Part shown: positions 1-7,035 of the stretch, in pieces | Layout of the letters: each line of letters starts with the position of its first letter | How positions within the stretch are numbered: position 1 is the first letter of the stretch | Assembly (NCBI GenBank): GCA_025363495.1 | Contig: JANYDR010000535.1 | Coordinates: 1-31,041 of the forward strand | Length of the DNA stretch: 31,041 nt | From: Cyclobacteriaceae bacterium | GTDB taxonomy: Bacteria; Bacteroidota; Bacteroidia; Cytophagales; Cyclobacteriaceae | Direction of reading: 5' to 3' | Notes under the pieces: generated by a model | Database searches by the model: none | Told to the model about the DNA's origin: nothing | The model's input: the letters and a program-made list of their open reading frames with translations, nothing else | Program-made: the position numbers and the translations under genes

Positions 1-32
1 ATACAAAAATAGCGATATTTGGTTACTATTTA

Positions 33-47
33 TTAGTAGTATACTAA
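33..47. promoter_or_regulatory. Palindromic operator upstream of the HxlR gene
   Basis: Perfect inverted repeat TTAGTA-gta-TACTAA, 6+3+6 bases. It lies just upstream of a TAnnTTTG element (58-65), where the -33 region would be, so a bound repressor could block the promoter. HxlR-family dimers typically bind AT-rich palindromes of this kind near their own gene. That it is the site for the adjacent regulator, and perhaps for a divergent gene left of the window, is inference. Confidence 0.5.
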
Positions 48-57
48 AGGTTAGTGG

Positions 58-65
58 TATTTTTG
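58..65 (+). promoter_or_regulatory. Bacteroidota -7 promoter element
   Basis: TATTTTTG matches the Bacteroidota primary-sigma -7 consensus TAnnTTTG and lies 32 bases before the HxlR start codon. No clear TTG is seen at the expected -33 spacing; the palindrome at 33-47 occupies that place. Confidence 0.45.
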
Positions 66-97
66 AGGCTATTCCTGATTTCGTTTAATGTTGCTGA

Positions 98-472
98 ATG
101 ATTAGAAAAAGCATCCAACCTCCATCCAAAGAGCAATGCACGGCAAACCTCACCGCAGTCGGTGATGCGTTGTATGTTGTAGGTGGAAAATGGAAACTGA
201 GGATCATCATTGCCCTTTCTGAAGGCAATAAACGATTTAATGAAATACAGAGGACCGTTACAGGTATTTCCGCGCGTGTCTTATCGAATGAGCTTAAGCA
301 GTTGGAACAGAATAGCTTCATCACAAGAAAAGTGCAGACCGAGACTCCAGTGATAATTGAATATGAGCTAACTGAATATAGTCAGACTCTTGAAAAAGTA
401 CTAAACTCACTACGGGAATGGGGAATGATGCACCGGGAGAAGATCAAGACGGGAAAATTGTCTGGTCTATGA
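98..472 (+). CDS. HxlR-family winged-helix transcriptional regulator
   Basis: Small DNA-binding regulator of 124 residues, the usual HxlR (MarR-like) length. The hallmark run from GGKWKLRIIIAL through RFNEIQRTVTGIS to a recognition helix (SARVLSNELKQLEQ) and a wing ending in YELTEY is intact, followed by the helix LNSLREWG that serves in dimerisation. Cys14 sits just before the winged helix, the position used for thiol redox sensing in the YodB/HypR branch, so a redox or electrophile signal is possible but unproven. A perfect palindrome at 33-47 precedes the gene and suggests autoregulation. HxlR regulators often control a neighbouring oxidoreductase; any such gene would lie left of the window. 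The start is the ATG at 98, without a Shine-Dalgarno sequence. Confidence 0.93.
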   Translation: MIRKSIQPPSKEQCTANLTAVGDALYVVGGKWKLRIIIALSEGNKRFNEIQRTVTGISARVLSNELKQLEQNSFITRKVQTETPVIIEYELTEYSQTLEKVLNSLREWGMMHREKIKTGKLSGL

Positions 473-487
473 TTTCTTTGATTTGTA

Positions 488-797
488 TTAAGGTGATTGG
501 TACTTTCTATTCGTAAGGCGTTTGAAATTAAGGCTAGTCTCTCCGAAATTAATGAGCAGTCCTATTTCGAGATTATAAGCTTCGAGGTAATTATTGCCTG
601 CGCAACATGAGCACTCTCTAATTCAATAACTGCTTTCAATTCAACGGAAATAATACTGCTAATGAGGATATCTACCCTTCGCTGACCAATTTACTGTTGC
701 CTGTAAAATATCGGCGTTTTAAATTCTCGAATAAATGGAATGTCATTTAAAGTCATTTCCATTTCTAATGCTCTTGGTAAATAACTTCCTGAAATCC
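488..797 (-). pseudogene. Decayed GxxExxY-family (PD-(D/E)XK nuclease fold) gene
   Basis: Reading the minus strand from 797 to 488 gives, across two frame changes, a recognisable GxxExxY protein. The name motif appears as GFQEVIY, followed by ALEMEMTLNDIPFIREF, IGQRRVDIL, the core VELKAV (ExK of the PD-(D/E)XK fold) and the C-terminus NYLEAYNLEIGLLINFG up to a natural TAA at 488-490. Three lesions are visible: a one-base loss near 771-776, an in-frame TAA (complement of 691-693) and a one-base loss near 590-595. The N-terminal 25-30 residues upstream of 797 are not recognisable. The function of intact members is not established. Multiple independent lesions argue for real decay rather than sequencing error. 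Confidence 0.82.
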
Positions 798-825
798 GTC
801 GCAATCGGATGGTGTAAGTGTAATG

Positions 826-889
826 TCCACATAACTAATATGTGGATATTACTACACAATGCGACTCTTGCAACCCTTTTCAGTTGCAA
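826..889. other. Two hairpins upstream of the barrel gene
   Basis: TCCACATA (826-833) pairs perfectly with TATGTGGA (839-846) over a 5-base loop, and TTGCAAC (868-874) pairs with GTTGCAA (883-889) over an 8-base loop. They would lie in the leader of the gene at 933, or could be protein-binding sites. With the pseudogene at 488-797 they account for most of the 460-base gap after the HxlR gene; nothing else is evident there. Confidence 0.4.
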
Positions 890-932
890 CGGTCGAACGG
901 CTCAATTTTTTATGTGATCAAAGAAAAATCTC

Positions 933-1550
933 ATGAAAAACCGAGTTACCAAAACATTCATCGTAATAACTTTACTTATTTATACCGGCTTTAGCGCTCT
1001 GGCGCAGAGTAAAACCTGGAGTCTTGGACCGGAAGTTGGAGTAAGCTTCTCAAATTATGGAACAGATGCAGGATCAAATGATCTAAAAGCAGGCGCCATT
1101 GGAGGATTATTTCTAACATACAGTATTGAAAATACTTTCGGTGTCACTGCTAAACTTCTCTACGCACAAAAAGGCGCCTCCTTTCCATCAAGCAATACCA
1201 AGCAAACACTTAACTATATTGAAGTTCCAATTATAGGTCGTTTCTTCGTGAACAAAGTGGGCAAATTTCGTCCGAATGTTTTTGTGGGACCATCGTTTGG
1301 TTTTCTCACCGGGGTATCCAACAAAGTTGGCAGCGAAAATCGAGTGACGTTGGATAATTATACAAACACCTTCAACACATTCGATATGGGACTCACGGGA
1401 GGAGTTGGATTAAATTTCCTGATCGCAAGCGAAACATATCTTATAGTTGATGCCCGTTATACTCACGGATTTTCAGACATCACAAAAGCAGCGGGCGTAG
1501 TGAATAATAACTCACTTGTAGTTACTGCGGGAATTTCTTTTGGGTTCTGA
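933..1550 (+). CDS. Outer-membrane beta-barrel protein, PorT family (OMP_b-brl_2)
   Basis: Predicted outer-membrane barrel of 205 residues. A signal peptide is clear: basic MKNR start, hydrophobic TFIVITLLIYTGFSALA, cleavage before Q25. The mature part alternates amphipathic strands typical of the family (WSLGPEVGVSFS, AGAIGGLFLTYSI, YIEVPIIGRFF, FVGPSFGFLTG, GLTGGVGLNFLI, YLIVDARYTHG) and ends in ISFGF, the terminal aromatic expected of a BAM-inserted barrel. The family is common in Bacteroidota; individual roles are mostly unknown, so no substrate can be assigned. The last 29 bases overlap the 3' end of the convergent DoxX-like gene. Confidence 0.88.
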   Translation: MKNRVTKTFIVITLLIYTGFSALAQSKTWSLGPEVGVSFSNYGTDAGSNDLKAGAIGGLFLTYSIENTFGVTAKLLYAQKGASFPSSNTKQTLNYIEVPIIGRFFVNKVGKFRPNVFVGPSFGFLTGVSNKVGSENRVTLDNYTNTFNTFDMGLTGGVGLNFLIASETYLIVDARYTHGFSDITKAAGVVNNNSLVVTAGISFGF

Positions 1551-1932
1551 AATCAGACGCTTTTATCTCTTCATATTTTTTCCAGAAGAAATAAGGAATG
1601 AACATTATTCCCAAAGCAATTATGGGGGCCACGACTTCAATTCCGCCATCGCCGACAAATGCACGGGAAGCAAACGCAAGTATAAAATTAAATGCAAAGC
1701 CGGCGTAAGCCCATTCTTTAATTGCATGGAATCTTGTTTGCAGCACCGCTATCACTCCAAGAAATTTAGCAATACCGGCGATGGTTAATAGATAGACTGG
1801 ATAGCCCAGGTGATTCAATACATCGATGCCTGCCTGTTGTCGTGTTACCCCTCCAAAACCGTCCATCAGCATTAGCAAAGAGAAAAGACCAGTTGATATC
1901 CAATAGGTTGTCTTAATAGTTTTTGATTGCAT
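1522..1932 (-). CDS. DoxX-like membrane protein
   Basis: 136-residue integral membrane protein with four hydrophobic segments: near residues 8-25 (YWISTGLFSLLMLMDGFGG), 44-64 (VYLLTIAGIAKFLGVIAVL), 72-92 (WAYAGFAFNFILAFASRAFVG) and 98-116 (EVVAPIIALGIMFIPYFFW). The pattern, including the conserved LGYP between helices 1 and 2, fits the DoxX-like family, whose members are linked to thiosulfate or quinone-related oxidoreductases in some bacteria but are mostly uncharacterised. The ATG at 1932 is supported by family length. The gene is convergent with the barrel gene, sharing 29 bases. Confidence 0.85.
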   Translation of the reverse strand: MQSKTIKTTYWISTGLFSLLMLMDGFGGVTRQQAGIDVLNHLGYPVYLLTIAGIAKFLGVIAVLQTRFHAIKEWAYAGFAFNFILAFASRAFVGDGGIEVVAPIIALGIMFIPYFFWKKYEEIKASDFRTQKKFPQ

Positions 1933-2132
1933 ATATTATTTTTTATTAGGTAAGTAGTTGATCATCCATTAGACACCAAATTTATTGGCAATATTTCACA
2001 ATTAAGTTGGGTAAATGCGACAATCTTGGGAGGTGATTGCGAAAAAATTTTCGAATGTTTTAGCCGCAAGAACACAAAAGAATAATCTTAATTAAAGGAA
2101 CTAAATTTCAAATTAAGACCTAAAATCTAAAT

Positions 2133-3023
2133 TCAACTCCCAACGATTCTCCTTGGTGGCGGCAACGGAATAAAACCCGTCTCACCAGGGATCTTTTCAA
2201 ATTTCTGTTCCCTCCAATTATTCTTTGCAGTTTCAATTATCTCCTTGCTCGTTGCCACAAAATTCCAATCAATAAAACGTTCCTCCGGAAAGGGCTCCCC
2301 GCCAAAAATATAAATAGTGGTATTCGGATGGATAACAAACTCACACAGCTTACTTTCCTTTGCCACAAGAATTCGTCTTGGTTCGTATGTAATTCCCTCG
2401 TTTTCAATTCCACCTTCCAGAATATATAAACCAGCCTCACCAAACAATTCATTTCCAAGCGTCACAGTCTCCCATGTTTTGCTTTTAATCTCAATGAAAA
2501 AGAGTTTACTATAAACAGGAACGGGAGATTTTCTACCAAACGCTTCGCCCGCAATTAATTTACAGGAGATATTTCCAATTTTCCATTCAGGAAGATCCTC
2601 TTTATTAATGTGAAAAAATTCCGGGTCCATCTTCTCAAGTTCTTTGGGAAGTGCTACCCAGATTTGAAGTCCATGCATGTGCTTGTCTGAATGCCGAAAT
2701 GCTTCCGGGGTTCTCTCTGAATGTACGATTCCTTTTCCCGCCGTCATCCAGTTTACAGCTCCAGCTTGTATTTCTACAACCGTTCCCAAAGAGTCACGAT
2801 GAAGAATATTTCCTTCAAATAAATAAGTCAAAGTGGACAAACCGATATGCGGATGAGGGCCGATATCAAGATTTTGATGGTCATTCATACTCACCGGGCC
2901 CATATGATCAATGAAAATAAAAGGACCTACCATTCTTCGTCCTCTGAATGGTAACAATCTGCCTACGAGAAAATTGCCGATGTCGGTAGGACGTTCTTCA
3001 ATAATGATGCTAATGTTTGACAT
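2133..3023 (-). CDS. Pirin family protein (bicupin)
   Basis: 296-residue bicupin of the pirin family. The N-terminal cupin has the conserved start FLVGRLLPFRGRRMVGPFIFIDHMGP and the metal ligands: the two histidines in PHPHIGLST, then His and Glu in IVHSERTP. These equal the four iron ligands of human pirin and E. coli YhhW. Some pirins show quercetin 2,3-dioxygenase activity, but the physiological substrate is usually unknown. The C-terminal cupin runs from about residue 170 to 290 and includes YIFGGEPFPEE. The gene starts 21 bases after the stop of the response regulator gene on the same strand, so it may be co-transcribed with the two-component system. Confidence 0.92.
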   Translation of the reverse strand: MSNISIIIEERPTDIGNFLVGRLLPFRGRRMVGPFIFIDHMGPVSMNDHQNLDIGPHPHIGLSTLTYLFEGNILHRDSLGTVVEIQAGAVNWMTAGKGIVHSERTPEAFRHSDKHMHGLQIWVALPKELEKMDPEFFHINKEDLPEWKIGNISCKLIAGEAFGRKSPVPVYSKLFFIEIKSKTWETVTLGNELFGEAGLYILEGGIENEGITYEPRRILVAKESKLCEFVIHPNTTIYIFGGEPFPEERFIDWNFVATSKEIIETAKNNWREQKFEKIPGETGFIPLPPPRRIVGS

Positions 3024-3044
3024 AAGTTTTCATGACGGTCTTCT

Positions 3045-3731
3045 TTATAGAACCATTTTATATCCTGAGCCATGCACTGTGAGAATGATCCTGGGCTGGT
3101 TGGGATTAGTCTCTACTTTTTGCCGAAGTCGCACAATAAAATTATCTACCGTACGTGTCGTTATCTGTTCTTCATAACCCCATACATTCTCAAGTAAATC
3201 ATAACGACTGACCACTAGATTTTTGTTTTTGTATAGGTAGGATAATATCTCCAATTCTTTATGGGATAGTTTCACATCTGCCCCGTTCTCCTTTGCCTGG
3301 AATATTGCAAAGTCTACATGGAGACGGCCGATATCGACGAGTGTATCTTCCTTTTCCAAAACAATACTCTGACTTCTCCTCAGAATGGCCTTTACCCGTG
3401 CCAGCAGCTCCCTAACACTAAACGGTTTTGTTATATAGTCATCAGCACCTAATTCAAGACCAACTACTTTGTCAATTTCTTCGCCCCTTGCGGTAAGAAG
3501 GATAATGGGCGTGCGGATGCCGGCTGACCGGGCCGCTTTACATACATCAAACCCTGAAAGTTTTGGAAGCATCACATCTAATAATATAAGATCATAGCCT
3601 CCTGACTTTATTTTCAACAGGCCTGCTTCACCATCATTTGCCAAGTCGACTGTGTAGCTCTCCATTTCGAGATTATCTTTCAAGCCTAACTGCATAGCGG
3701 GCTCATCCTCAACTATTAATATGTTTATCAT
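3045..3731 (-). CDS. OmpR/PhoB-family response regulator
   Basis: 228-residue two-component regulator. The receiver domain (about 1-118) has the acidic pair in VEDE, phosphoacceptor Asp52 (LILLDVMLPKLSG), Thr80 and Lys102 in ITKPF. A winged-helix DNA-binding domain follows (about 130-228), with KELEILSYLYKN and the C-terminal RTVDNFIVRLRQKVE and GSGYKMVL characteristic of the OmpR class. It begins 3 bases after the stop codon of the histidine kinase gene, so the pair is surely an operon and the kinase is its partner. Targets are not shown; the secreted-protein gene diverging from the kinase is a natural candidate. Confidence 0.95.
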   Translation of the reverse strand: MINILIVEDEPAMQLGLKDNLEMESYTVDLANDGEAGLLKIKSGGYDLILLDVMLPKLSGFDVCKAARSAGIRTPIILLTARGEEIDKVVGLELGADDYITKPFSVRELLARVKAILRRSQSIVLEKEDTLVDIGRLHVDFAIFQAKENGADVKLSHKELEILSYLYKNKNLVVSRYDLLENVWGYEEQITTRTVDNFIVRLRQKVETNPNQPRIILTVHGSGYKMVL

Positions 3732-3734
3732 TGC

Positions 3735-5306
3735 CTAATTCATTTCTAATGGAAAATACACTGTGAACGATGATCCAACTCCAGGTAAGCTGACTACCGT
3801 AATTTTTCCACTCTGGGCATCAACGAGTTGTTTCACCAATGATAAGCCCAATCCGGTACCGGTAGTTTTCGCAAGATCGCCCGTAGATACGCGATAAAAC
3901 TTATCAAAAATATGTTTCTGATCAGTGGAACTGATTCCTACACCATAATCTTTTACCACTACGTAGCCATAATTGTATTCTGAACCTATGGTAATTTCAA
4001 TAAATTTTCTTGCAGCACTGTATTTTATTGCGTTGTCAATGAGATTAACGGTGATTTCAATAAAGGCTTCTTTATCCGCTTTCACTTTCACATTATCTTT
4101 CTCAATCAACGAATATTCAAAACCCTTATTAGTGAGATGAAAATCATACGTCTTCAAAATCTCCTTCATCTCTGCAACAATATAAAGTGGAACAGGATTA
4201 AGTACTTTTTTATTGGCTTCTGTTTGGCTAAAATTCAATATCTTATTAACAATACCCGAAAGTCGATGTGTTTCTTTACTGATGATCGCATAATACTCTT
4301 GTTTTTTTTCTTCTGATTTAACTCGCCCCATTTCAAGTGTCTCTGCAAACATACTTATCAAGGCAAGGGGTGTTCGGATTTCATGGGAGACATTGGAAAC
4401 GAAATCAGCTTTATTCTGCGCCAGCTGAACTTCCTTTTTTACATTCTGAAAAACGAGAATTACGGCAATTATTAATATCACATCAAGTGTTATTAATAAT
4501 ATAAGGTTATTGAAAGTCCTTTCACTGATTAAATCCTGTATGGAAGATCCTTTAGTACGAATACCCAATGCATAATCGGGGAATAACCAGAAATCCTTTG
4601 TGAGGGCTTCAGCCTTCACAGAAGTGCTATCGGCAGATAGTGTTGAATAAACGGGTGCTGCCAATCCCTTGTTAAACGCAGATAAAATAAACTGATCTTT
4701 AGCGATCACCTGGAGTCGTGGACCTACGAGGTCCTGTATAAACGTGTCAGGATTTATAAATAATCCAACAACCTGGAAACCCCGCACAGGATCTTCAGTT
4801 ATAAAAATTAAACACTCAAGATTTTCAGATCCGCCCCAGGCATAAGAGAGCAAGCCGACTTTCTGGAATCCACTTTTTTTATAAGATGTTAGCTGTTGTA
4901 TTTGCTGATAATTATTAATGAGTGCATCATCCACTCTTCTTCGGAAATCCTGATTAACAGAATCCCGAGAGAAGATTGCCTGTCGTGGAACATTATCTGC
5001 TGTATCACAAATAAAAATGTAATTAAGAGAAGAGTTGTAGTCCAACAAACTCCTTATCCGTGGAGGGATTGAATCGTGGGTAACATCGTCCTTAATGCTC
5101 GTTTCTATTTTTGATATCCATCCGTTAAGAATATCGTCAGAGTATTGATTGACAGAAAATAAAATAGCTTCCAGTTGTTTGCTATAGATTTCCTGGATCA
5201 TTTTCTCATCCTTGCTAAGGGAAGAAATTTCGTACACAGAAAAAAACAGGGCTGGCAGTAGAAATACCAATGCCAATAGCAGCCCGATTCTACGTGTAGA
5301 TTTCAT
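3735..5306 (-). CDS. Membrane sensor histidine kinase
   Basis: 523-residue sensor kinase. TM1 is at about residues 7-27, a periplasmic sensor of about 240 residues follows with no domain I recognise, and TM2 is at about 267-287. Immediately after, without an obvious HAMP domain, comes HisKA with the H-box VSHEIRTPL (His308). The ATPase domain has the N-box NLIDNAIKYS, the G1 box DYGVGIS, F-box FDKFYRV and G2 box GTGLGLSLVK. All catalytic motifs are intact. The gene is first in the kinase-regulator operon and diverges from the secreted protein at 5495 across 188 bases. The large lone extracytoplasmic domain suggests an envelope or extracellular signal. Confidence 0.95.
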   Translation of the reverse strand: MKSTRRIGLLLALVFLLPALFFSVYEISSLSKDEKMIQEIYSKQLEAILFSVNQYSDDILNGWISKIETSIKDDVTHDSIPPRIRSLLDYNSSLNYIFICDTADNVPRQAIFSRDSVNQDFRRRVDDALINNYQQIQQLTSYKKSGFQKVGLLSYAWGGSENLECLIFITEDPVRGFQVVGLFINPDTFIQDLVGPRLQVIAKDQFILSAFNKGLAAPVYSTLSADSTSVKAEALTKDFWLFPDYALGIRTKGSSIQDLISERTFNNLILLITLDVILIIAVILVFQNVKKEVQLAQNKADFVSNVSHEIRTPLALISMFAETLEMGRVKSEEKKQEYYAIISKETHRLSGIVNKILNFSQTEANKKVLNPVPLYIVAEMKEILKTYDFHLTNKGFEYSLIEKDNVKVKADKEAFIEITVNLIDNAIKYSAARKFIEITIGSEYNYGYVVVKDYGVGISSTDQKHIFDKFYRVSTGDLAKTTGTGLGLSLVKQLVDAQSGKITVVSLPGVGSSFTVYFPLEMN

Positions 5307-5390
5307 AAAACAATCTTACGATTATTTTCCATTCTTGTTCTGCCGCTTCTTGTCTGAAAACGGATAATCATGACCATTTAGGTAAACCCG

Positions 5391-5429
5391 TGACATCTTG
5401 TTACAAACCTTTACCGGTTGATGACATCT
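5391..5429. promoter_or_regulatory. Spaced direct repeat in the kinase / secreted-protein divergent region
   Basis: TGACATCT occurs at 5391-5398 and again at 5422-5429, 31 bases (about three helical turns) apart, between the divergent kinase and secreted-protein genes. Same-face direct repeats are how OmpR-type regulators usually bind, so this is a candidate site for the neighbouring regulator. An 8-base repeat can arise by chance, so support is modest. Confidence 0.28.
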
Positions 5430-5494
5430 CCTTCTGGTGCGCTCCCGTTATTTGACTTGTAATCACACAACAGAATCATAAACAAAAAAATACC

Positions 5495-5905
5495 ATGAAA
5501 ATTCAAACTATCATCGCCGCAGGATTACTAGTAATCCTAAGCACTACGGTTGCTACAACCAATGCGCAGTCATTTGATGAACCAGCCGTTAAGATCCTTC
5601 CAACTAATCAAAAGGGAATTCTTAAAGTCCTGTATGCTTACGACGCAAATCAATCAGTGAAGATAACATTCTTTAACGATAAAGGACTGATCCTGTCTGA
5701 TGAAGTAAAAGGAGAATCACTTAGCAACGGCTTCTCAAAGAAATATGATGTTCGCAATATCACATCGGAGAGCTTTTGGATAGAAGTCGCTTCTGATAAC
5801 ATATCAGTAACGTATAAACTCACTGAATCTATGGACCGTAAAACGTACGTGCCTTTTCTGGAAAAAACAACTTACAGCCATTCACTGGTTGCATCGAATA
5901 ACTAG
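5495..5905 (+). CDS. Small secreted protein of unknown function
   Basis: 136 residues with a clean signal peptide (MKIQ, then hydrophobic TIIAAGLLVILSTTVATT, cleavage at NAQS). The mature domain of about 110 residues is rich in beta-forming segments (ILKVLYAYDANQSVKITFF, FWIEVASDNISVTYKL) and could be an Ig-like or beta-sandwich fold. No cysteine, lipobox or catalytic motif is seen. I recall similar small exported proteins in Cytophagales but no named family. It diverges from the two-component operon, which may regulate it. A hairpin terminator follows at 5929-5977. Confidence 0.8.
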   Translation: MKIQTIIAAGLLVILSTTVATTNAQSFDEPAVKILPTNQKGILKVLYAYDANQSVKITFFNDKGLILSDEVKGESLSNGFSKKYDVRNITSESFWIEVASDNISVTYKLTESMDRKTYVPFLEKTTYSHSLVASNN

Positions 5906-5927
5906 TTTGGGTTAAACTAGTTTGGGT
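5900..5927 (+). repeat. Tandem 13-bp direct repeat over a stop codon
   Basis: AACTAGTTTGGGT occurs at 5900-5912 and 5915-5927 (period 15). The first copy contains the TAG stop of the secreted-protein gene, so the repeat is at the very end of the gene, just before its terminator. It is probably a small local duplication. Confidence 0.7.
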
Positions 5928-5928
5928 C

Positions 5929-5977
5929 GTTTGAAGAAGGTGAATGTCTTTGGTCAGTCATTCGCCTTTCTTCAAAC
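5929..5977 (+). terminator. Hairpin terminator after the small secreted protein
   Basis: GTTTGAAGAAGGTGAATG (5929-5946) pairs with CATTCGCCTTTCTTCAAAC (5959-5977) apart from one G:T pair and one bulged base, around a 12-base loop. A T-rich stretch follows (5985-5990). It ends the gene at 5495. It also overlaps a possible ATG at 5944 for the next gene, which argues that the true start of that gene is further downstream. Confidence 0.7.
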
Positions 5978-6006
5978 ATTCAGTATTTTTATATAAAATT
6001 ATCATC

Positions 6007-6975
6007 GTGAAGCTTAGCACTCTATTGTCCCTGACTTTCCTTTTATCTTCTGTATGCACAGAGGCGCAGATAATTAATCTGGAAGGCAATTGGAAGTTTC
6101 ATATTGATGATAAATCGTTTTGGTCGTTACCGGATTTTGATGATTCAAAGTGGGGAGATATTCACGCTCCTTCTCCCTGGGAAGATCAGGGCTTCAATAA
6201 CTATGATGGATTTGCCTGGTATCGTAAAAAATTTGATGGACGGAGGCTTGACAAAAACGAAAATTATTATTTGGGGCTAGGCTTTATTGATGATTGCGAC
6301 GAGGTGTATTTAAATGGTAAGCTCGTCGGATTCTCGGGCTCTATGCCGCCCAGGTTTAAAACTTCTTATAACACTGAGCGCGAGTATAACCTGTCGGCAG
6401 ATGCAATTAATTATAGCGGAGATAATGTCATTGCCATAAGGGTGTTTGATGTTGTACACGGAGGTGGCATCATTGAAGGAAATCTTGGGATCTTTCGCGG
6501 AAAGAAAAACAAGTTGTTATTGATTGATCTGCAGGGAATCTGGTCATTTACCACCAGCCGATCGGGAGCGCCGGTTGACAAAGACGCAACGTGGGAAAAA
6601 TTAATGGTTCCCGGGGCATGGGACCATCAGGGTTACTCAGGGTATGATGGATTTGCCTGGTATAAGAGAACGTTTACTGTTCCAAAAGATTTTACCATGG
6701 AACCATTGCTGATGCTGATGGGACAAATTGATGATTTCGACAAAGTGTATCTCAATGGTATTTTAATTGGAAGTACCAATGATCACAGGTCTCTGGGAAA
6801 CAGCAATTCGTATTCACAGGACCGTGTTTACAAGATTCCCGTTGCCGCATTAAAGAGAGATGGCCTCAACACAATTGAGGTGCAAGTCGAGGATATCGGG
6901 GATATTGGTGGATTCAGAGAAGGCCCGGTCGGCATTACAACGAAGACGATTTACGATAGATACTTTAATAGATAG
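6007..6975 (+). CDS. Secreted protein of two tandem galactose-binding-like (GH2 sugar-binding) modules
   Basis: 322 residues from the GTG at 6007. I prefer this start over the in-frame ATG at 5944 because it gives a proper signal peptide (KLSTLLSLTFLLSSVCTEAQ) and because 5944 lies in the upstream terminator stem. The mature protein is two copies of one module of about 150 residues. Each opens with L(E/Q)G.W.F, then the sequence YDGFAWY, then (I/F)DD.D.VYLNG..(V/I)G, and ends in a strand with (I/V)(A/E)(I/V).V.D. These are hallmarks of the jelly-roll sugar-binding domain found at the N-terminus of GH2 enzymes. No catalytic barrel is present, so it is more likely a carbohydrate-binding or accessory protein than a glycosidase. 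The ligand is unknown. Confidence 0.82.
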   Translation: MKLSTLLSLTFLLSSVCTEAQIINLEGNWKFHIDDKSFWSLPDFDDSKWGDIHAPSPWEDQGFNNYDGFAWYRKKFDGRRLDKNENYYLGLGFIDDCDEVYLNGKLVGFSGSMPPRFKTSYNTEREYNLSADAINYSGDNVIAIRVFDVVHGGGIIEGNLGIFRGKKNKLLLIDLQGIWSFTTSRSGAPVDKDATWEKLMVPGAWDHQGYSGYDGFAWYKRTFTVPKDFTMEPLLMLMGQIDDFDKVYLNGILIGSTNDHRSLGNSNSYSQDRVYKIPVAALKRDGLNTIEVQVEDIGDIGGFREGPVGITTKTIYDRYFNR

Positions 6976-7020
6976 TTTTTAATAGCTTAAAGCGAAAAAC
7001 TTAAAGTATGGATTTGTTTT

Positions 7021-7028
7021 TATCTTTG
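7021..7028 (+). promoter_or_regulatory. -7 element before the broken response-regulator gene
   Basis: TATCTTTG fits TAnnTTTG exactly. It ends only 7 bases before the ATG at 7036, so a transcript from it would have almost no leader. No matching -33 TTG was found. Confidence 0.35.
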
Positions 7029-7035
7029 ATTCTCT

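Noticed and set aside
735..917. Open frame of 60 codons on the plus strand upstream of the barrel gene
   Set aside because: It runs antisense over the end of the GxxExxY remnant and through two hairpins, has no protein-like composition and no recognisable family. I take it as chance.
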